Shown here: one piece after another, positions 14,800 through 21,720 of the stretch | Position numbering within the stretch: the stretch's first letter is position 1 | How the letters are laid out: each line of letters opens with the position of its first letter | From: a virus | Reading direction: 5' to 3' (one strand) | IMG/VR virus record: IMGVR_UViG_3300046674_000084 | Coordinates: 1 to 47,866 of that record | DNA length: 47,866 bases | The notes under the pieces: generated by a model | Told to the model about the DNA's origin: nothing | Databases searched by the model: none | The model's input: only the letters and a program-made list of their open reading frames with translations | Translations under genes and position numbers: made by a program

Positions 14800-15588
14800 A
14801 TGACTACTCCCCGCATCCTCGTATTGGATATCGAAACGTCCCCTATCCTCGCGCACGTTTGGGGTATCTGGCAGCAGAACGTAGGGCTTAACATGATTAA
14901 GGCGGAATGGTGCATCTTGTCCTATTGCGCTAAGTGGCTGGGCGATGACCGCATTATCTACGCCGATAATAGCAAGCAAAAGAATAAGGAAGACGACCGC
15001 CGCCTTTTGGTACACCTGTGGAAGCTGTTGGACAAGGCCGATATGGTCATTGCGCACAACGGCAAGAAGTTTGATATGCGCAAGATTCAAGCGCGCTTCC
15101 TCCTTAACGGTATGCCGCCGCCGTCCCCGGTTAAGGTTATCGACACCTTGCTAGAGGCCCGCCGCCATTTTGCGATGACTAGCCAGAAGTTGGAATTCCT
15201 TACGGACAAGCTTTGTACTAAGCATAAGAAGCTGAAGCACGCCAAGTTTGCCGGGTTTGCGCTGTGGCGCGAATGCCTTGCCGGTAATCAGGAAGCATGG
15301 GCCGAAATGAAGGAATACAACATTGCGGACGTGCTGAGCTTGGAGGAGCTTTACTACATTCTCCGCCCTTGGATGACGGGTCACCCGAACGTGGGCGCGT
15401 ACAACCCGGACGAAACGACGGACGCCGCCAAGTGCCCCGCCTGTGGTTCGTTGGACGTTATCCGCAAGGGCCAGCGCTACACGCAAGTAGGCCAGTACAC
15501 GCGCTATCTGTGCAAGTGCGGGCATTGGTCGCGGGGCCGCCTCATGACGAACACGAAGGAAGCCCGTAAGAATTTGCTTGTCTCGTAA
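14800..15588 (+). CDS. DEDD-type 3'-5' exonuclease with C-terminal zinc ribbon
   Basis: 262 aa. An RNase H-fold exonuclease domain has LVLDIETSP (D10, E12), AHNGKKFDMRKI (D92) and KEYNIADVLSLEEL (later aspartate), the DEDD pattern. The C-terminal about 60 residues contain CPACGS and CKCGHW, a zinc ribbon. Such stand-alone exonucleases occur in phages alongside a proofreading polymerase. The ribbon suggests binding to DNA, RNA or a protein partner. Substrate unknown. Confidence 0.8.
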   Translation: MTTPRILVLDIETSPILAHVWGIWQQNVGLNMIKAEWCILSYCAKWLGDDRIIYADNSKQKNKEDDRRLLVHLWKLLDKADMVIAHNGKKFDMRKIQARFLLNGMPPPSPVKVIDTLLEARRHFAMTSQKLEFLTDKLCTKHKKLKHAKFAGFALWRECLAGNQEAWAEMKEYNIADVLSLEELYYILRPWMTGHPNVGAYNPDETTDAAKCPACGSLDVIRKGQRYTQVGQYTRYLCKCGHWSRGRLMTNTKEARKNLLVS

Positions 15589-15600
15589 TAGTTAGGACTA

Positions 15601-15628
15601 CCCCGCTAGGCGTCTTGCTTGGCGGGCT
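15601..15628 (+). terminator. Hairpin between exonuclease and nucleotide-pool gene
   Basis: A 10-pair stem including G-U pairs (CCCGCTAGGC with GCTTGGCGGG) around GTCTT. There is no U-tract, so it is more likely a transcript-processing or stability element than a full terminator. Confidence 0.35.
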
Positions 15629-15653
15629 ATCAATCACACACTGAGGACACTAA

Positions 15654-16148
15654 ATGAAAACCAACATGAAAGAGAACCTTGAAAAATTCCTGACCCTCAC
15701 GTCCGCGCAACTGGGGCCGGACGCCAAAGACCCGAACCCCAAGGACTCAATCGGTAGCTCAAAGATTCCAATGCATCTTTGGCCGATGGAAGCAACAGTA
15801 CTAGGCGCGCTTGCCCTGTTGGACGGGGCCGGTAAGTACGGGCGTAGTAACTTCCTCGTAGCACCCGTGCGCGCTTCCATCTATTACGACGCCGCTATGA
15901 GGCACCTTGGTAAGTGGTTTGCCGGGGAGGAAGTGGACGAGGACAGCGGAGTCCCGCACTTGGGCCACGTACTAGCATGCTCCGCCATCCTCGTAGCCGC
16001 GCAAGCGAGCGGAACGCTGATAGACGACCGCAACGTTAAGAACGGCGCGTGTGAATTCCTTAAGCGGTACACGCCGCTTGTGACAGCTATCCAAGATAAG
16101 CACCGTGGCAAGACGCCCAGACATTACACGATTGCGGACAGCCAATGA
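15654..16148 (+). CDS. dATP/dGTP diphosphohydrolase-like protein (DUF5664/MazZ type)
   Basis: 164 aa matching the all-alpha phage family annotated as dATP/dGTP diphosphohydrolase: KYGRSNF, YYDAAMRHLGKWFAGEEVDEDSG, then PHLGHVLAC. The E92-E93-x2-E96-D97 cluster with H102 and H105 is the metal-binding signature. It likely hydrolyses purine dNTPs and so shapes the dATP pool, together with the HD enzyme at 8853. In 2-aminoadenine phages comparable enzymes act with PurZ, but no purZ is in this window. The family match is good; exact substrate is inferred. Confidence 0.75.
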   Translation: MKTNMKENLEKFLTLTSAQLGPDAKDPNPKDSIGSSKIPMHLWPMEATVLGALALLDGAGKYGRSNFLVAPVRASIYYDAAMRHLGKWFAGEEVDEDSGVPHLGHVLACSAILVAAQASGTLIDDRNVKNGACEFLKRYTPLVTAIQDKHRGKTPRHYTIADSQ

Positions 16149-16321
16149 AGGCTAAGCCCGTCTACTACAAAGACGTTCGCGTAGCTCCTAACAGCGCGCT
16201 ATACGCAGCGCTAGAGGAAGCGCGGACAGCCAAGACAACACCAGAACGCCGCGCCGCAGAGAAGCGCGCAAAGGCCATCTATGACGAATGCGAAAAGGAG
16301 TACCGGAAATGGAACGTTTGA
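16145..16321 (+). CDS. Hypothetical small basic protein
   Basis: 58 aa starting MKAKPVYYKDVRV; its ATG overlaps the previous stop (ATGA). The second half is a charged helix rich in Glu, Lys, Arg and Ala. It overlaps the next gene by 13 bp. No family recognised. Confidence 0.6.
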   Translation: MKAKPVYYKDVRVAPNSALYAALEEARTAKTTPERRAAEKRAKAIYDECEKEYRKWNV

Positions 16322-16500
16322 CCGCCGCGATTGCTGAAGCCTCATACAACGCCTTTTATAACCTCGTGGCGTGTGCGCTAGAGACAGGGAACAAAGAGCG
16401 GGCCGGGGATTACCTGCTAGCCGCTTACGAGCATTTGCCCGAGTTAGAAGCGGAGCGTATGGAACGCGAACTTACAAAAGACTATTACGAATTCACCTAA
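16309..16500 (+). CDS. Hypothetical small acidic helical protein
   Basis: 63 aa from ATG 16309 with AGGAG 8 nt upstream. The sequence looks like a helical pair (ALETGNKERAGDYLLAAYEHLPELEAERMERE). It directly precedes the RNA polymerase gene. A regulator of that polymerase is conceivable from position alone. Confidence 0.6.
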   Translation: MERLTAAIAEASYNAFYNLVACALETGNKERAGDYLLAAYEHLPELEAERMERELTKDYYEFT

Positions 16501-16508
16501 AGGAAACC

Positions 16509-18836
16509 ATGCAAACCGTAACCGCCTATCAAGCTTCCCGCCGCGAAAAGCGCGCGGTAACCCTTAACCGACCGCCGAAGGAACGCCCGTACGCCATTGG
16601 ACACGTTGAGGGCTTGATTGCGGACGGTAAGCTTGGCCTTGTAACTCGACAGCTTGCACGCGAGGCCGCCAGTAGCCGGAAGGTTACGGAATCGGATATG
16701 CGTTTGGACGCTATCGACGTTGCGCTTAATGATTTTGCTAACTTACTTGCCCCGGTCGTTACACGCTTTCGCAAGGTGGATAACAAGCGCGTAGAGGTTA
16801 CGGAGAAGGTTCTTATCCAGTTTGACGGGCGGGGCACTAACCCTGTTAGCAAGCTGGACGTGCTCCAACTCGTGGAGGCTACGTGGTCCGGGCTGGGCGG
16901 TGCATGGGGCCGTATGATGACGCTGGAAGGCGCTAGCGTACAGAGCGTCGCTAAGCGTATTGGGGCAAAGCTTAAAGAGAAGTGCGGAGGGGCGGACGAA
17001 CATAAGCGGCTGGGCTACGAGCAATCAGCCCTAGTCCTTATCGATTACTTTTGTGAGGCCACGGGCTGGGCCACAGAGGAAACCGGAGAGCGTATGTTTG
17101 CCTCCGTGAAGCAAGAGACTAACAGCCTCGTAGCTACGCCTAAGTTCCTGAAGACGGTACTAGAAGAGGAGCTTACGGACTTTATCGAAGGTAAGCCTAT
17201 GCTCGTTCCGCCCGTGCCGTGGCTGGTAGGTAAGGAGCACGGCGGGTATCTGTACGCGCAAGTCCCGGCAATTCGGGGCCGCCGTAAAGGCATTGAGGGG
17301 CAAGCAATCGTAGACGCTCTGAACGCCCTACAGGCTACCGCATGGCGCGCTAATCGCCGTGTGCTGGACGTGGCGCAAGTTGCGGAGCGGGCGGCGCTGT
17401 CTGTCTACATTGAAGCGCTGGACGCGGTTGTAGAGGAGCGACATTCCGGAGACGTTGCGGAATACCACAGCACCAAAATTCGGGCCGCCCTCACGCTGGA
17501 CACTTTCACCGAGCTACAAGACGAAGAGGCGTTTTACTTCCCGTGGAATCTCGATTGGCGGGGACGCATGTATAGCGCTACCACGATTGTAGGGCCGCAA
17601 GGTAGCGACCTCTGTAAAGGGCTGTTGGAGTTTGCAGAGGGTACCCCGCTGGGCCGGGACGGCGGACGCTGGCTAGCTATCACGCTGTGTAATCTGTACG
17701 GCGCGGACAAGCGGAGAACCGCAACGGGAGGGAAGGAAAACCTAAAGGCGGACGAGCGCGTAGAGTGGACGGAAGACCACGCGGAAATGATTCTGCGCGT
17801 AGCTACGGACCCGCTCGCTAACCGGGACTGGCAAGACGCGGACAAGCCGTACCAATTCCTAGCCGCGTGCTTCGAATGGGCGGGCTACATGGTAGAGGGC
17901 GAAGGCTTCCGTAGCCGCTTGGCGGGCGGGCTGGATGGTTCGTGTTCGGGCGTCCAAATGCTGGCCGGGATGACGCGGGACGAATCCGCCGGGGAAATGG
18001 TCAACCTTACGCCGACAGAGCGCGGGGACGATTATTACGGGCGTATGGCGGACGCGTTGAAGGCTGGACTTGCTAGCCTGTCTATGAACCCTAACGAGCG
18101 CGACAAGGCGCATTTGCCGTACTGGAAGGGCAAGACGATTGACCGGGACTTGCTGAAAGGCCCTAGTATGACGAAGGTGTACAGCGCGGGCGTCTTCACC
18201 TTTGCGGAGCAAGTAGCCGGGAAGGCCGGGGCGGACGAATCACATTCCCTCTGGCTAGCCCGTCAAATCAACGCGTGCTTTGCCTCCGTGGCCCCGGGCA
18301 TGCTGGCCGCTATGGATTACCTACAGCGCGTAGCGGACGTGCTTACGGAAGCGGGATTACCGCTCAACTGGACGACGCCCGCCGGGCTGGTAGTCAAACA
18401 AGAGGCGTTTGGCGAGATTACACACGACCTCGTAACTAAATCGTTTGGGGTTATGCGCAAGCGCGACTTCAAGACCCGTACCAAGAAGCTTAGCAAGCGC
18501 GCCCAAAGAGCGGGAGTAAGTCCAAACTTCGTTCACGGCGTGGACGCGGCGCACATGGTTGCTACGGTCAACGCACTAGCCGCCCGGGGCGTTAAGAACT
18601 TCTGGATGGTTCACGATTCGTTTGGTGCGCCGTACGCCCAGTGCCAAGATGTATTTGATTGCACGCGGGACACGTTCGTTACGCTTATGTCCGGAGACTT
18701 GCTGGACGTGTGGACGAAGCAAGTAACGGCGGGGCTGGAAACGTTCCCCAAGCTGGTAGCCAAGTTGCCGACGTTGCCGACGTACGGGAAGCTGGACTTA
18801 GAAGGCGTCCGGGAATCCGGGTTTGCGTGGTTCTAA
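16509..18836 (+). CDS. Single-subunit (T7-like) DNA-directed RNA polymerase
   Basis: 775 aa, about 100 shorter than T7 RNA polymerase, mostly in the N-terminal promoter-binding region. Catalytic motifs are intact: DWRGRMYS; motif A DGSCSGVQ with D476; motif B KGPSMTKVYS with K550 and Y558 (equivalents of K631 and Y639); and motif C VHDSFG with D703. The C-terminus ends GFAWF, like the FAFA foot of T7. It would transcribe middle and late phage genes from its own promoters, which I could not define. A ribosome site AAAGGAAA lies upstream. It closes the early block, as expected if the host polymerase transcribes 2687-18836 first. Confidence 0.95.
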   Translation: MQTVTAYQASRREKRAVTLNRPPKERPYAIGHVEGLIADGKLGLVTRQLAREAASSRKVTESDMRLDAIDVALNDFANLLAPVVTRFRKVDNKRVEVTEKVLIQFDGRGTNPVSKLDVLQLVEATWSGLGGAWGRMMTLEGASVQSVAKRIGAKLKEKCGGADEHKRLGYEQSALVLIDYFCEATGWATEETGERMFASVKQETNSLVATPKFLKTVLEEELTDFIEGKPMLVPPVPWLVGKEHGGYLYAQVPAIRGRRKGIEGQAIVDALNALQATAWRANRRVLDVAQVAERAALSVYIEALDAVVEERHSGDVAEYHSTKIRAALTLDTFTELQDEEAFYFPWNLDWRGRMYSATTIVGPQGSDLCKGLLEFAEGTPLGRDGGRWLAITLCNLYGADKRRTATGGKENLKADERVEWTEDHAEMILRVATDPLANRDWQDADKPYQFLAACFEWAGYMVEGEGFRSRLAGGLDGSCSGVQMLAGMTRDESAGEMVNLTPTERGDDYYGRMADALKAGLASLSMNPNERDKAHLPYWKGKTIDRDLLKGPSMTKVYSAGVFTFAEQVAGKAGADESHSLWLARQINACFASVAPGMLAAMDYLQRVADVLTEAGLPLNWTTPAGLVVKQEAFGEITHDLVTKSFGVMRKRDFKTRTKKLSKRAQRAGVSPNFVHGVDAAHMVATVNALAARGVKNFWMVHDSFGAPYAQCQDVFDCTRDTFVTLMSGDLLDVWTKQVTAGLETFPKLVAKLPTLPTYGKLDLEGVRESGFAWF

Positions 18837-18900
18837 AGTTTTCCGGGACCGTGCCGATAACAGCAGGGTATCCGGATTGTGCGGAATAGAAATAAAAAGG

Positions 18901-18931
18901 TTGACACAGTAAATGTACCCCGTGTTAGGAT
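18901..18931 (+). promoter_or_regulatory. Sigma70-like promoter of TGTACCC family, accessory cassette 1
   Basis: TTGACA (18901-18906) with TGTACCC at 18914-18920, the same spacer position as other members, then TAGGAT (18926-18931) with a longer 19 bp spacing. A leader containing CTGAGTCAACC leads to GAAACGAAATG at 18960-18968. Confidence 0.55.
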
Positions 18932-18965
18932 ACGTCTACTGAGTCAACCAACAGCGAGAAACGAA

Positions 18966-19163
18966 ATGAACGAGCACACGGACGCGGAAGCAATCGGGCA
19001 AGAATACGGCGGTATGTACGTGGTCTACCGGTACTGGATGAATAAGGGCGTCCAGTATCAAGTAATCGACGCGGACGGTACCGGGCGCGGGTATTTCGAG
19101 AGCTTGCAGGTATGCAAAAAGGCAATCGACACCATTAACAAGATTGGCTTCTACCGCCGCTAA
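18966..19163 (+). CDS. Hypothetical protein of accessory cassette 1
   Basis: 65 aa, small beta-rich protein (MYVVYRYWMNKGVQYQVIDADG). The ATG at 18966 follows the common leader end GAAACGAAATG seen in the other cassettes. No family recognised. Its own host-type promoter suggests expression in the lysogen or very early. Confidence 0.6.
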   Translation: MNEHTDAEAIGQEYGGMYVVYRYWMNKGVQYQVIDADGTGRGYFESLQVCKKAIDTINKIGFYRR

Positions 19164-19167
19164 CCAA

Positions 19168-19185
19168 CCCGCCCGCTACGGCGGG
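19168..19185 (+). terminator. Short GC hairpin between cassette genes
   Basis: CCCGCC (19168-19173) pairs with GGCGGG (19180-19185), loop CGCTAC. No U-tract; may weaken read-through or stabilise the upstream mRNA end. Confidence 0.35.
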
Positions 19186-19203
19186 CCTCCCGGAGAAAGT
19201 ACA

Positions 19204-19422
19204 ATGCTGGTAACTACGCAATTGACGCAGACGACGCGGGTAACGCGTTCGCGCCATACCGGGGAACCGGTCTTGCAGACGCTTAACACGGAGTACGGCT
19301 ACTACTCCGGAGGACGCAAGCTGTCCGAGGAAGAGGCCGCCAAGCTGGCCGCCCAGCCGCCCTACACTGGCGAGAAGCATCCGGCGGAAGTTGAGTACGA
19401 GAAGCACAGCAACAGTTTCTAA
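19204..19422 (+). CDS. Hypothetical small protein
   Basis: 72 aa from ATG 19204 with GGAGA upstream. Threonine-rich N-terminus (MLVTTQLTQTTRVTRSRHTG) and a charged, proline-containing C-terminus. No family recognised. Confidence 0.6.
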   Translation: MLVTTQLTQTTRVTRSRHTGEPVLQTLNTEYGYYSGGRKLSEEEAAKLAAQPPYTGEKHPAEVEYEKHSNSF

Positions 19423-19452
19423 CCACACACATAACCTACGAGGGTCTACACC

Positions 19453-19716
19453 ATGAAAAAATTCGCTATCGTCTTCGCACTGGCCGCCGCTTTCTCCGCT
19501 CCCGCATTCGCGGACGGTAACGGCGCGGGCGCTAATGGCGGTTCCACGGGCCAAGGCAACGGCGGGGAGCTTGTCAGCCTTGGCTACTTCCCCGGCTGGC
19601 AAACGGCTAGCCCCGCCAAGCGTGAAGCGCTGGCCGCTGAGCAAGCCGCCCAAGTGGCAAAGAGCAACCCGCCCGAGGCGTTGAAGTTCCCGGCATGGGT
19701 CCAAGTCTCGAAGTAA
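19453..19716 (+). CDS. Secreted (periplasmic) small protein
   Basis: 87 aa with a textbook Sec signal peptide: MKK, a hydrophobic core to about residue 17, then APAFA cleaved before DGNG. The mature protein is about 67 residues, glycine/asparagine-rich at the start and helical after. No lipobox cysteine, so soluble periplasmic. In a prophage accessory cassette it could be a superinfection-exclusion or envelope-modifying factor; that is inference. Ribosome site ACGAGGG. Confidence 0.7.
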   Translation: MKKFAIVFALAAAFSAPAFADGNGAGANGGSTGQGNGGELVSLGYFPGWQTASPAKREALAAEQAAQVAKSNPPEALKFPAWVQVSK

Positions 19717-19727
19717 GCAACACACGC

Positions 19728-19748
19728 GAGGGGCCAACCGCGCCCCTC
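19728..19748. terminator. Hairpin between convergent genes
   Basis: GAGGGGC (19728-19734) pairs with GCCCCTC (19742-19748). It lies between the rightward secreted-protein gene and the leftward endolysin, where a two-way terminator is expected; no U-tract is visible on either strand. Confidence 0.4.
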
Positions 19749-19761
19749 CGCCCTCCTCGCT

Positions 19762-20262
19762 TCAAATCCCCGCTACACACTGGGCGTACTCCGCCTTTCT
19801 CCGCGTATCGAGTCCCGGAAGGACTACGAGCACGCCCTTTACCTTCCCCTTGTTCCACAGTAGCAACTGAGCACACGCCCCGCGCCTGTCCCCAGCCTTC
19901 AGCTTCCGCAGAAGCGTAGAGCTAGCGAACGCACCGCCGCCGACGTTGAATACGAAGTCCGTGTAGGCCAGCCGTTCCCCGTCCGATAGCGTCCCGCTGT
20001 AGTACTTCGACACGAGGCCCGCCGCCTCTTTCAAGTCCCGGGCGAACATGACGCTACAGTCCTCGTCCGTATAGACCGTACCCGCCTTCAGGGGCGTTCC
20101 GTCCGGGGCGTAGCTGTCGTGGCCTACGCAAACCGCCTTGTGCCCTACAGGGTCCGTGTAGACCGCATTAACAACCCCTTCAAAGCTGGCCGTGAAGCTG
20201 GCCGTAGCTACCAACGCAGCGCCCGCAATGGTCGCAATTATCCGCGTGTTGAGTCTCCCCAT
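19762..20262 (-). CDS. Endolysin, phage lysozyme with SAR-like N-terminus
   Basis: 166 aa of the T4/P21 lysozyme type. Residues about 8-26 are a weakly hydrophobic Ala/Gly/Thr segment, as in signal-anchor-release endolysins. Catalytic positions are E28 (SFEGV) and D37 (YTDPVG); the third usual residue, threonine, is alanine at 43 (HKAVCVGHD). The start at 20262 has GGGAGA 7 nt upstream; a GTG 27 nt further up overlaps a promoter and is less likely. It cleaves peptidoglycan. It is about 3.5 kb from the holin/spanins, with the par/rep module in between. Confidence 0.85.
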   Translation of the reverse strand: MGRLNTRIIATIAGAALVATASFTASFEGVVNAVYTDPVGHKAVCVGHDSYAPDGTPLKAGTVYTDEDCSVMFARDLKEAAGLVSKYYSGTLSDGERLAYTDFVFNVGGGAFASSTLLRKLKAGDRRGACAQLLLWNKGKVKGVLVVLPGLDTRRKAEYAQCVAGI

Positions 20263-20282
20263 AAAATTATCTCCCAAAAGTA

Positions 20283-20311
20283 TTGACACAAAAGATGTAC
20301 CCGATTATTCT
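20283..20311 (+). promoter_or_regulatory. Sigma70-like promoter of TGTACCC family, accessory cassette 2
   Basis: TTGACA (20283-20288), 17 bp spacer with TGTACCC at 20296-20302, TATTCT (20306-20311). The upstream CTCCCAAAAGT is shared with the promoter at 21323. On the opposite strand the same bases offer TAGAAT, a possible -10 for the divergent endolysin gene, so the two may interfere. Confidence 0.65.
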
Positions 20312-20347
20312 AACAACTCACCAACACGAACCAGCCGGGAAACGAAA

Positions 20348-20698
20348 ATGAACGCTCTTACAACCGTGAAACTCATTGACCGCACGACGGGCTATGTCTT
20401 CGACGCCTACTTGGCCGAAGGAGAGGAAGTGGACTTTTCGATTTTTACGAATGACGTTGACTACGCGGACGCCCCGGTTATCACGCTTGAAGCGGAAGGC
20501 GTCGTAGTGCTGGAAGCGGGCGCAACGCTTACGGCGGAAGTCCGCGCCAAGCTGGCAACGCTCCCCGCCGCTACGGCTAACCGCCGCGCCGTCGTGGCCG
20601 CTACCGGTTCCGTGTCGTACGAGGTATGGCGCCGCGTGAAGGATTACGGCGGGCTGGAATTCTCCGGCTGTGGCGTGTACCGCTGGATTGCTCAGTAA
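20348..20698 (+). CDS. Hypothetical protein of accessory cassette 2
   Basis: 116 aa. ATG at 20348 follows the cassette leader GGGAAACGAAAATG. Beta-rich N-terminal half (VKLIDRTTGYVFDAYL, PVITLEAEGVVVLE) and a C-terminal segment with an aromatic finish (VWRRVKDYGGLEFSGCGVYRW). No family recognised. Confidence 0.65.
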   Translation: MNALTTVKLIDRTTGYVFDAYLAEGEEVDFSIFTNDVDYADAPVITLEAEGVVVLEAGATLTAEVRAKLATLPAATANRRAVVAATGSVSYEVWRRVKDYGGLEFSGCGVYRWIAQ

Positions 20699-20709
20699 CT
20701 AAACCGCCG

Positions 20710-20726
20710 CCCGGGCGTATCCCGGG
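20710..20726 (+). terminator. GC hairpin after cassette 2 gene
   Basis: CCCGGG (20710-20715) and CCCGGG (20721-20726) are self-complementary across CGTAT. No U-tract; weak terminator or stability element. Confidence 0.3.
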
Positions 20727-20756
20727 TAACCCCGCAGCTACGTAGGACTACTGAAA

Positions 20757-20942
20757 ATGAAAACCAAGAAGGTGTACAAGCGCCCGGACGGGCTGGTTAA
20801 AGCCGTAGTGAAGCTGGACGAGGAGTACGACGAGTGGCAAGTATGGCTTTACCGGGCCGGGAAGGAGGTTAAGGCCGCCCGCTACCATGCCGCCGACGAG
20901 CAAGACGCACACGCTACCGCGCAACTCATGGTGAAGGGCTGA
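20757..20942 (+). CDS. Hypothetical small protein
   Basis: 61 aa, basic N-terminus with a beta hairpin pattern (AVVKLDEEYDEWQVWLYRAGKEV) and a C-terminal helix. Resembles a small AP2/Arm-type three-strand domain but is too short to assign. TAGGAC upstream. Confidence 0.55.
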   Translation: MKTKKVYKRPDGLVKAVVKLDEEYDEWQVWLYRAGKEVKAARYHAADEQDAHATAQLMVKG

Positions 20943-20944
20943 GC

Positions 20945-21088
20945 GTGATATTCCGGAAGCTACGGGCCGTCTACCGGCTGTGGTCCCGGGAGCGCTCCGC
21001 CCGGTTGCTGGCTAGTGACCCGTGGCTAACGGAGCAACGCGCCAAGCTGGACGAGTTCAAACGGCTACACTCTCACCTGTTTAAGTAA
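20945..21088 (+). CDS. Possible small basic helical protein
   Basis: 47 aa from GTG 20945, two bases after the previous stop: IFRKLRAVYRLWSRERSARLL and on to HSHLFK. No strong ribosome site, but the reading frame fills the gap between two genes and is probably coupled. Confidence 0.4.
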   Translation: MIFRKLRAVYRLWSRERSARLLASDPWLTEQRAKLDEFKRLHSHLFK

Positions 21089-21101
21089 GCGAGAACCCAA
21101 A

Positions 21102-21308
21102 ATGCGAGTGACTATCACGGCGGTAAACGCAGCAATTAAGGCGGCTGGCGGGGACGAGGAGCTAGTTAAGGGTAACGGCTACTTCTACTTTGTCGGCGCG
21201 GAGACGCCGCTATGGGCGCAAGCCAGCGTCTACACAACGCGCCTAGGGGACTTGACCGTAGACGAATGGGTAGACGAGTGGCGCGAACTGAAAGAACGCC
21301 GACAATAA
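21102..21308 (+). CDS. Hypothetical small protein
   Basis: 68 aa. Pattern ITAVNAAIKAAGGDEELVKGNGYFYFVG, then a TRLGDLTVDEWVDEWREL helix. This layout (helix, beta pair, helix) recurs in small phage proteins of unknown role. No function assigned. Confidence 0.6.
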   Translation: MRVTITAVNAAIKAAGGDEELVKGNGYFYFVGAETPLWAQASVYTTRLGDLTVDEWVDEWRELKERRQ

Positions 21309-21322
21309 GACTCCCAAAAGTG

Positions 21323-21351
21323 TTGACACGGTTTATGTACCCGGATATTCT
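21323..21351 (+). promoter_or_regulatory. Sigma70-like promoter of TGTACCC family, accessory cassette 3
   Basis: TTGACA (21323-21328), 17 bp spacer with TGTACCC at 21336-21342, TATTCT (21346-21351). Here GTACCCG (21337-21343) forms a perfect inverted repeat with CGGGTAC (21353-21359), spanning the -10. A dimeric regulator could bind this site. Confidence 0.7.
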
Positions 21352-21393
21352 ACGGGTACTGACTCACCACAACCCCGAACGGAACTAACCGAA

Positions 21394-21648
21394 ATGTCCA
21401 AATCTAACGCCCGCCTTATCGCCGTCAACCTCAAAGCCGGTAACGTCAAGCTGGCCGTACTTATCGCGCTTATGGACAACATCGAATATGGCAACGTAGC
21501 CAACCTCAGCAACGCGTACGGCGCGGTACGCGAGCATGTAACCCCGGTCGAATGGCGTAGCGCGCTGGCCCAGCTTGCGAAGGACGGAAAGTACGCAGCT
21601 TGGGAAAGCGCGGACTTCCGGGGAGACTACGGCTACATTCTGAAGTAA
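21394..21648 (+). CDS. Hypothetical protein, possible small winged-helix
   Basis: 84 aa. Central and C-terminal parts (NVANLSNAYGAVREHVTPVEWRSALAQLAKDGKYAAW) resemble a compact helical domain ending in a wing-like hairpin. It could be a DNA-binding regulator, but this is an impression, not a match. It is the sole gene between the cassette 3 promoter and a strong terminator, an arrangement that suits a lysogeny regulator. Confidence 0.6.
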   Translation: MSKSNARLIAVNLKAGNVKLAVLIALMDNIEYGNVANLSNAYGAVREHVTPVEWRSALAQLAKDGKYAAWESADFRGDYGYILK

Positions 21649-21656
21649 CACCGGAC

Positions 21657-21707
21657 GGCCCCGCAAGGGGCCTACGGGCGGGACTCACCGGGGCTTTCCC
21701 GGTTTTT
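21657..21707 (+). terminator. Tandem intrinsic terminator
   Basis: Hairpin GGCCCC-GCAA-GGGGCC (21657-21672) followed by ACCGGG (21687-21692) pairing with CCCGGT (21698-21703) and a TTTTT tract (21703-21707). A convincing Rho-independent end of the accessory cassettes. Confidence 0.8.
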
Positions 21708-21720
21708 CTCTATTAAATCC

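Noticed and set aside
20263-20289. GTG start extending the endolysin by nine residues
   Set aside because: It has no ribosome site of its own and overlaps the opposite-strand promoter; the internal ATG at 20262 has a well-spaced GGGAGA.
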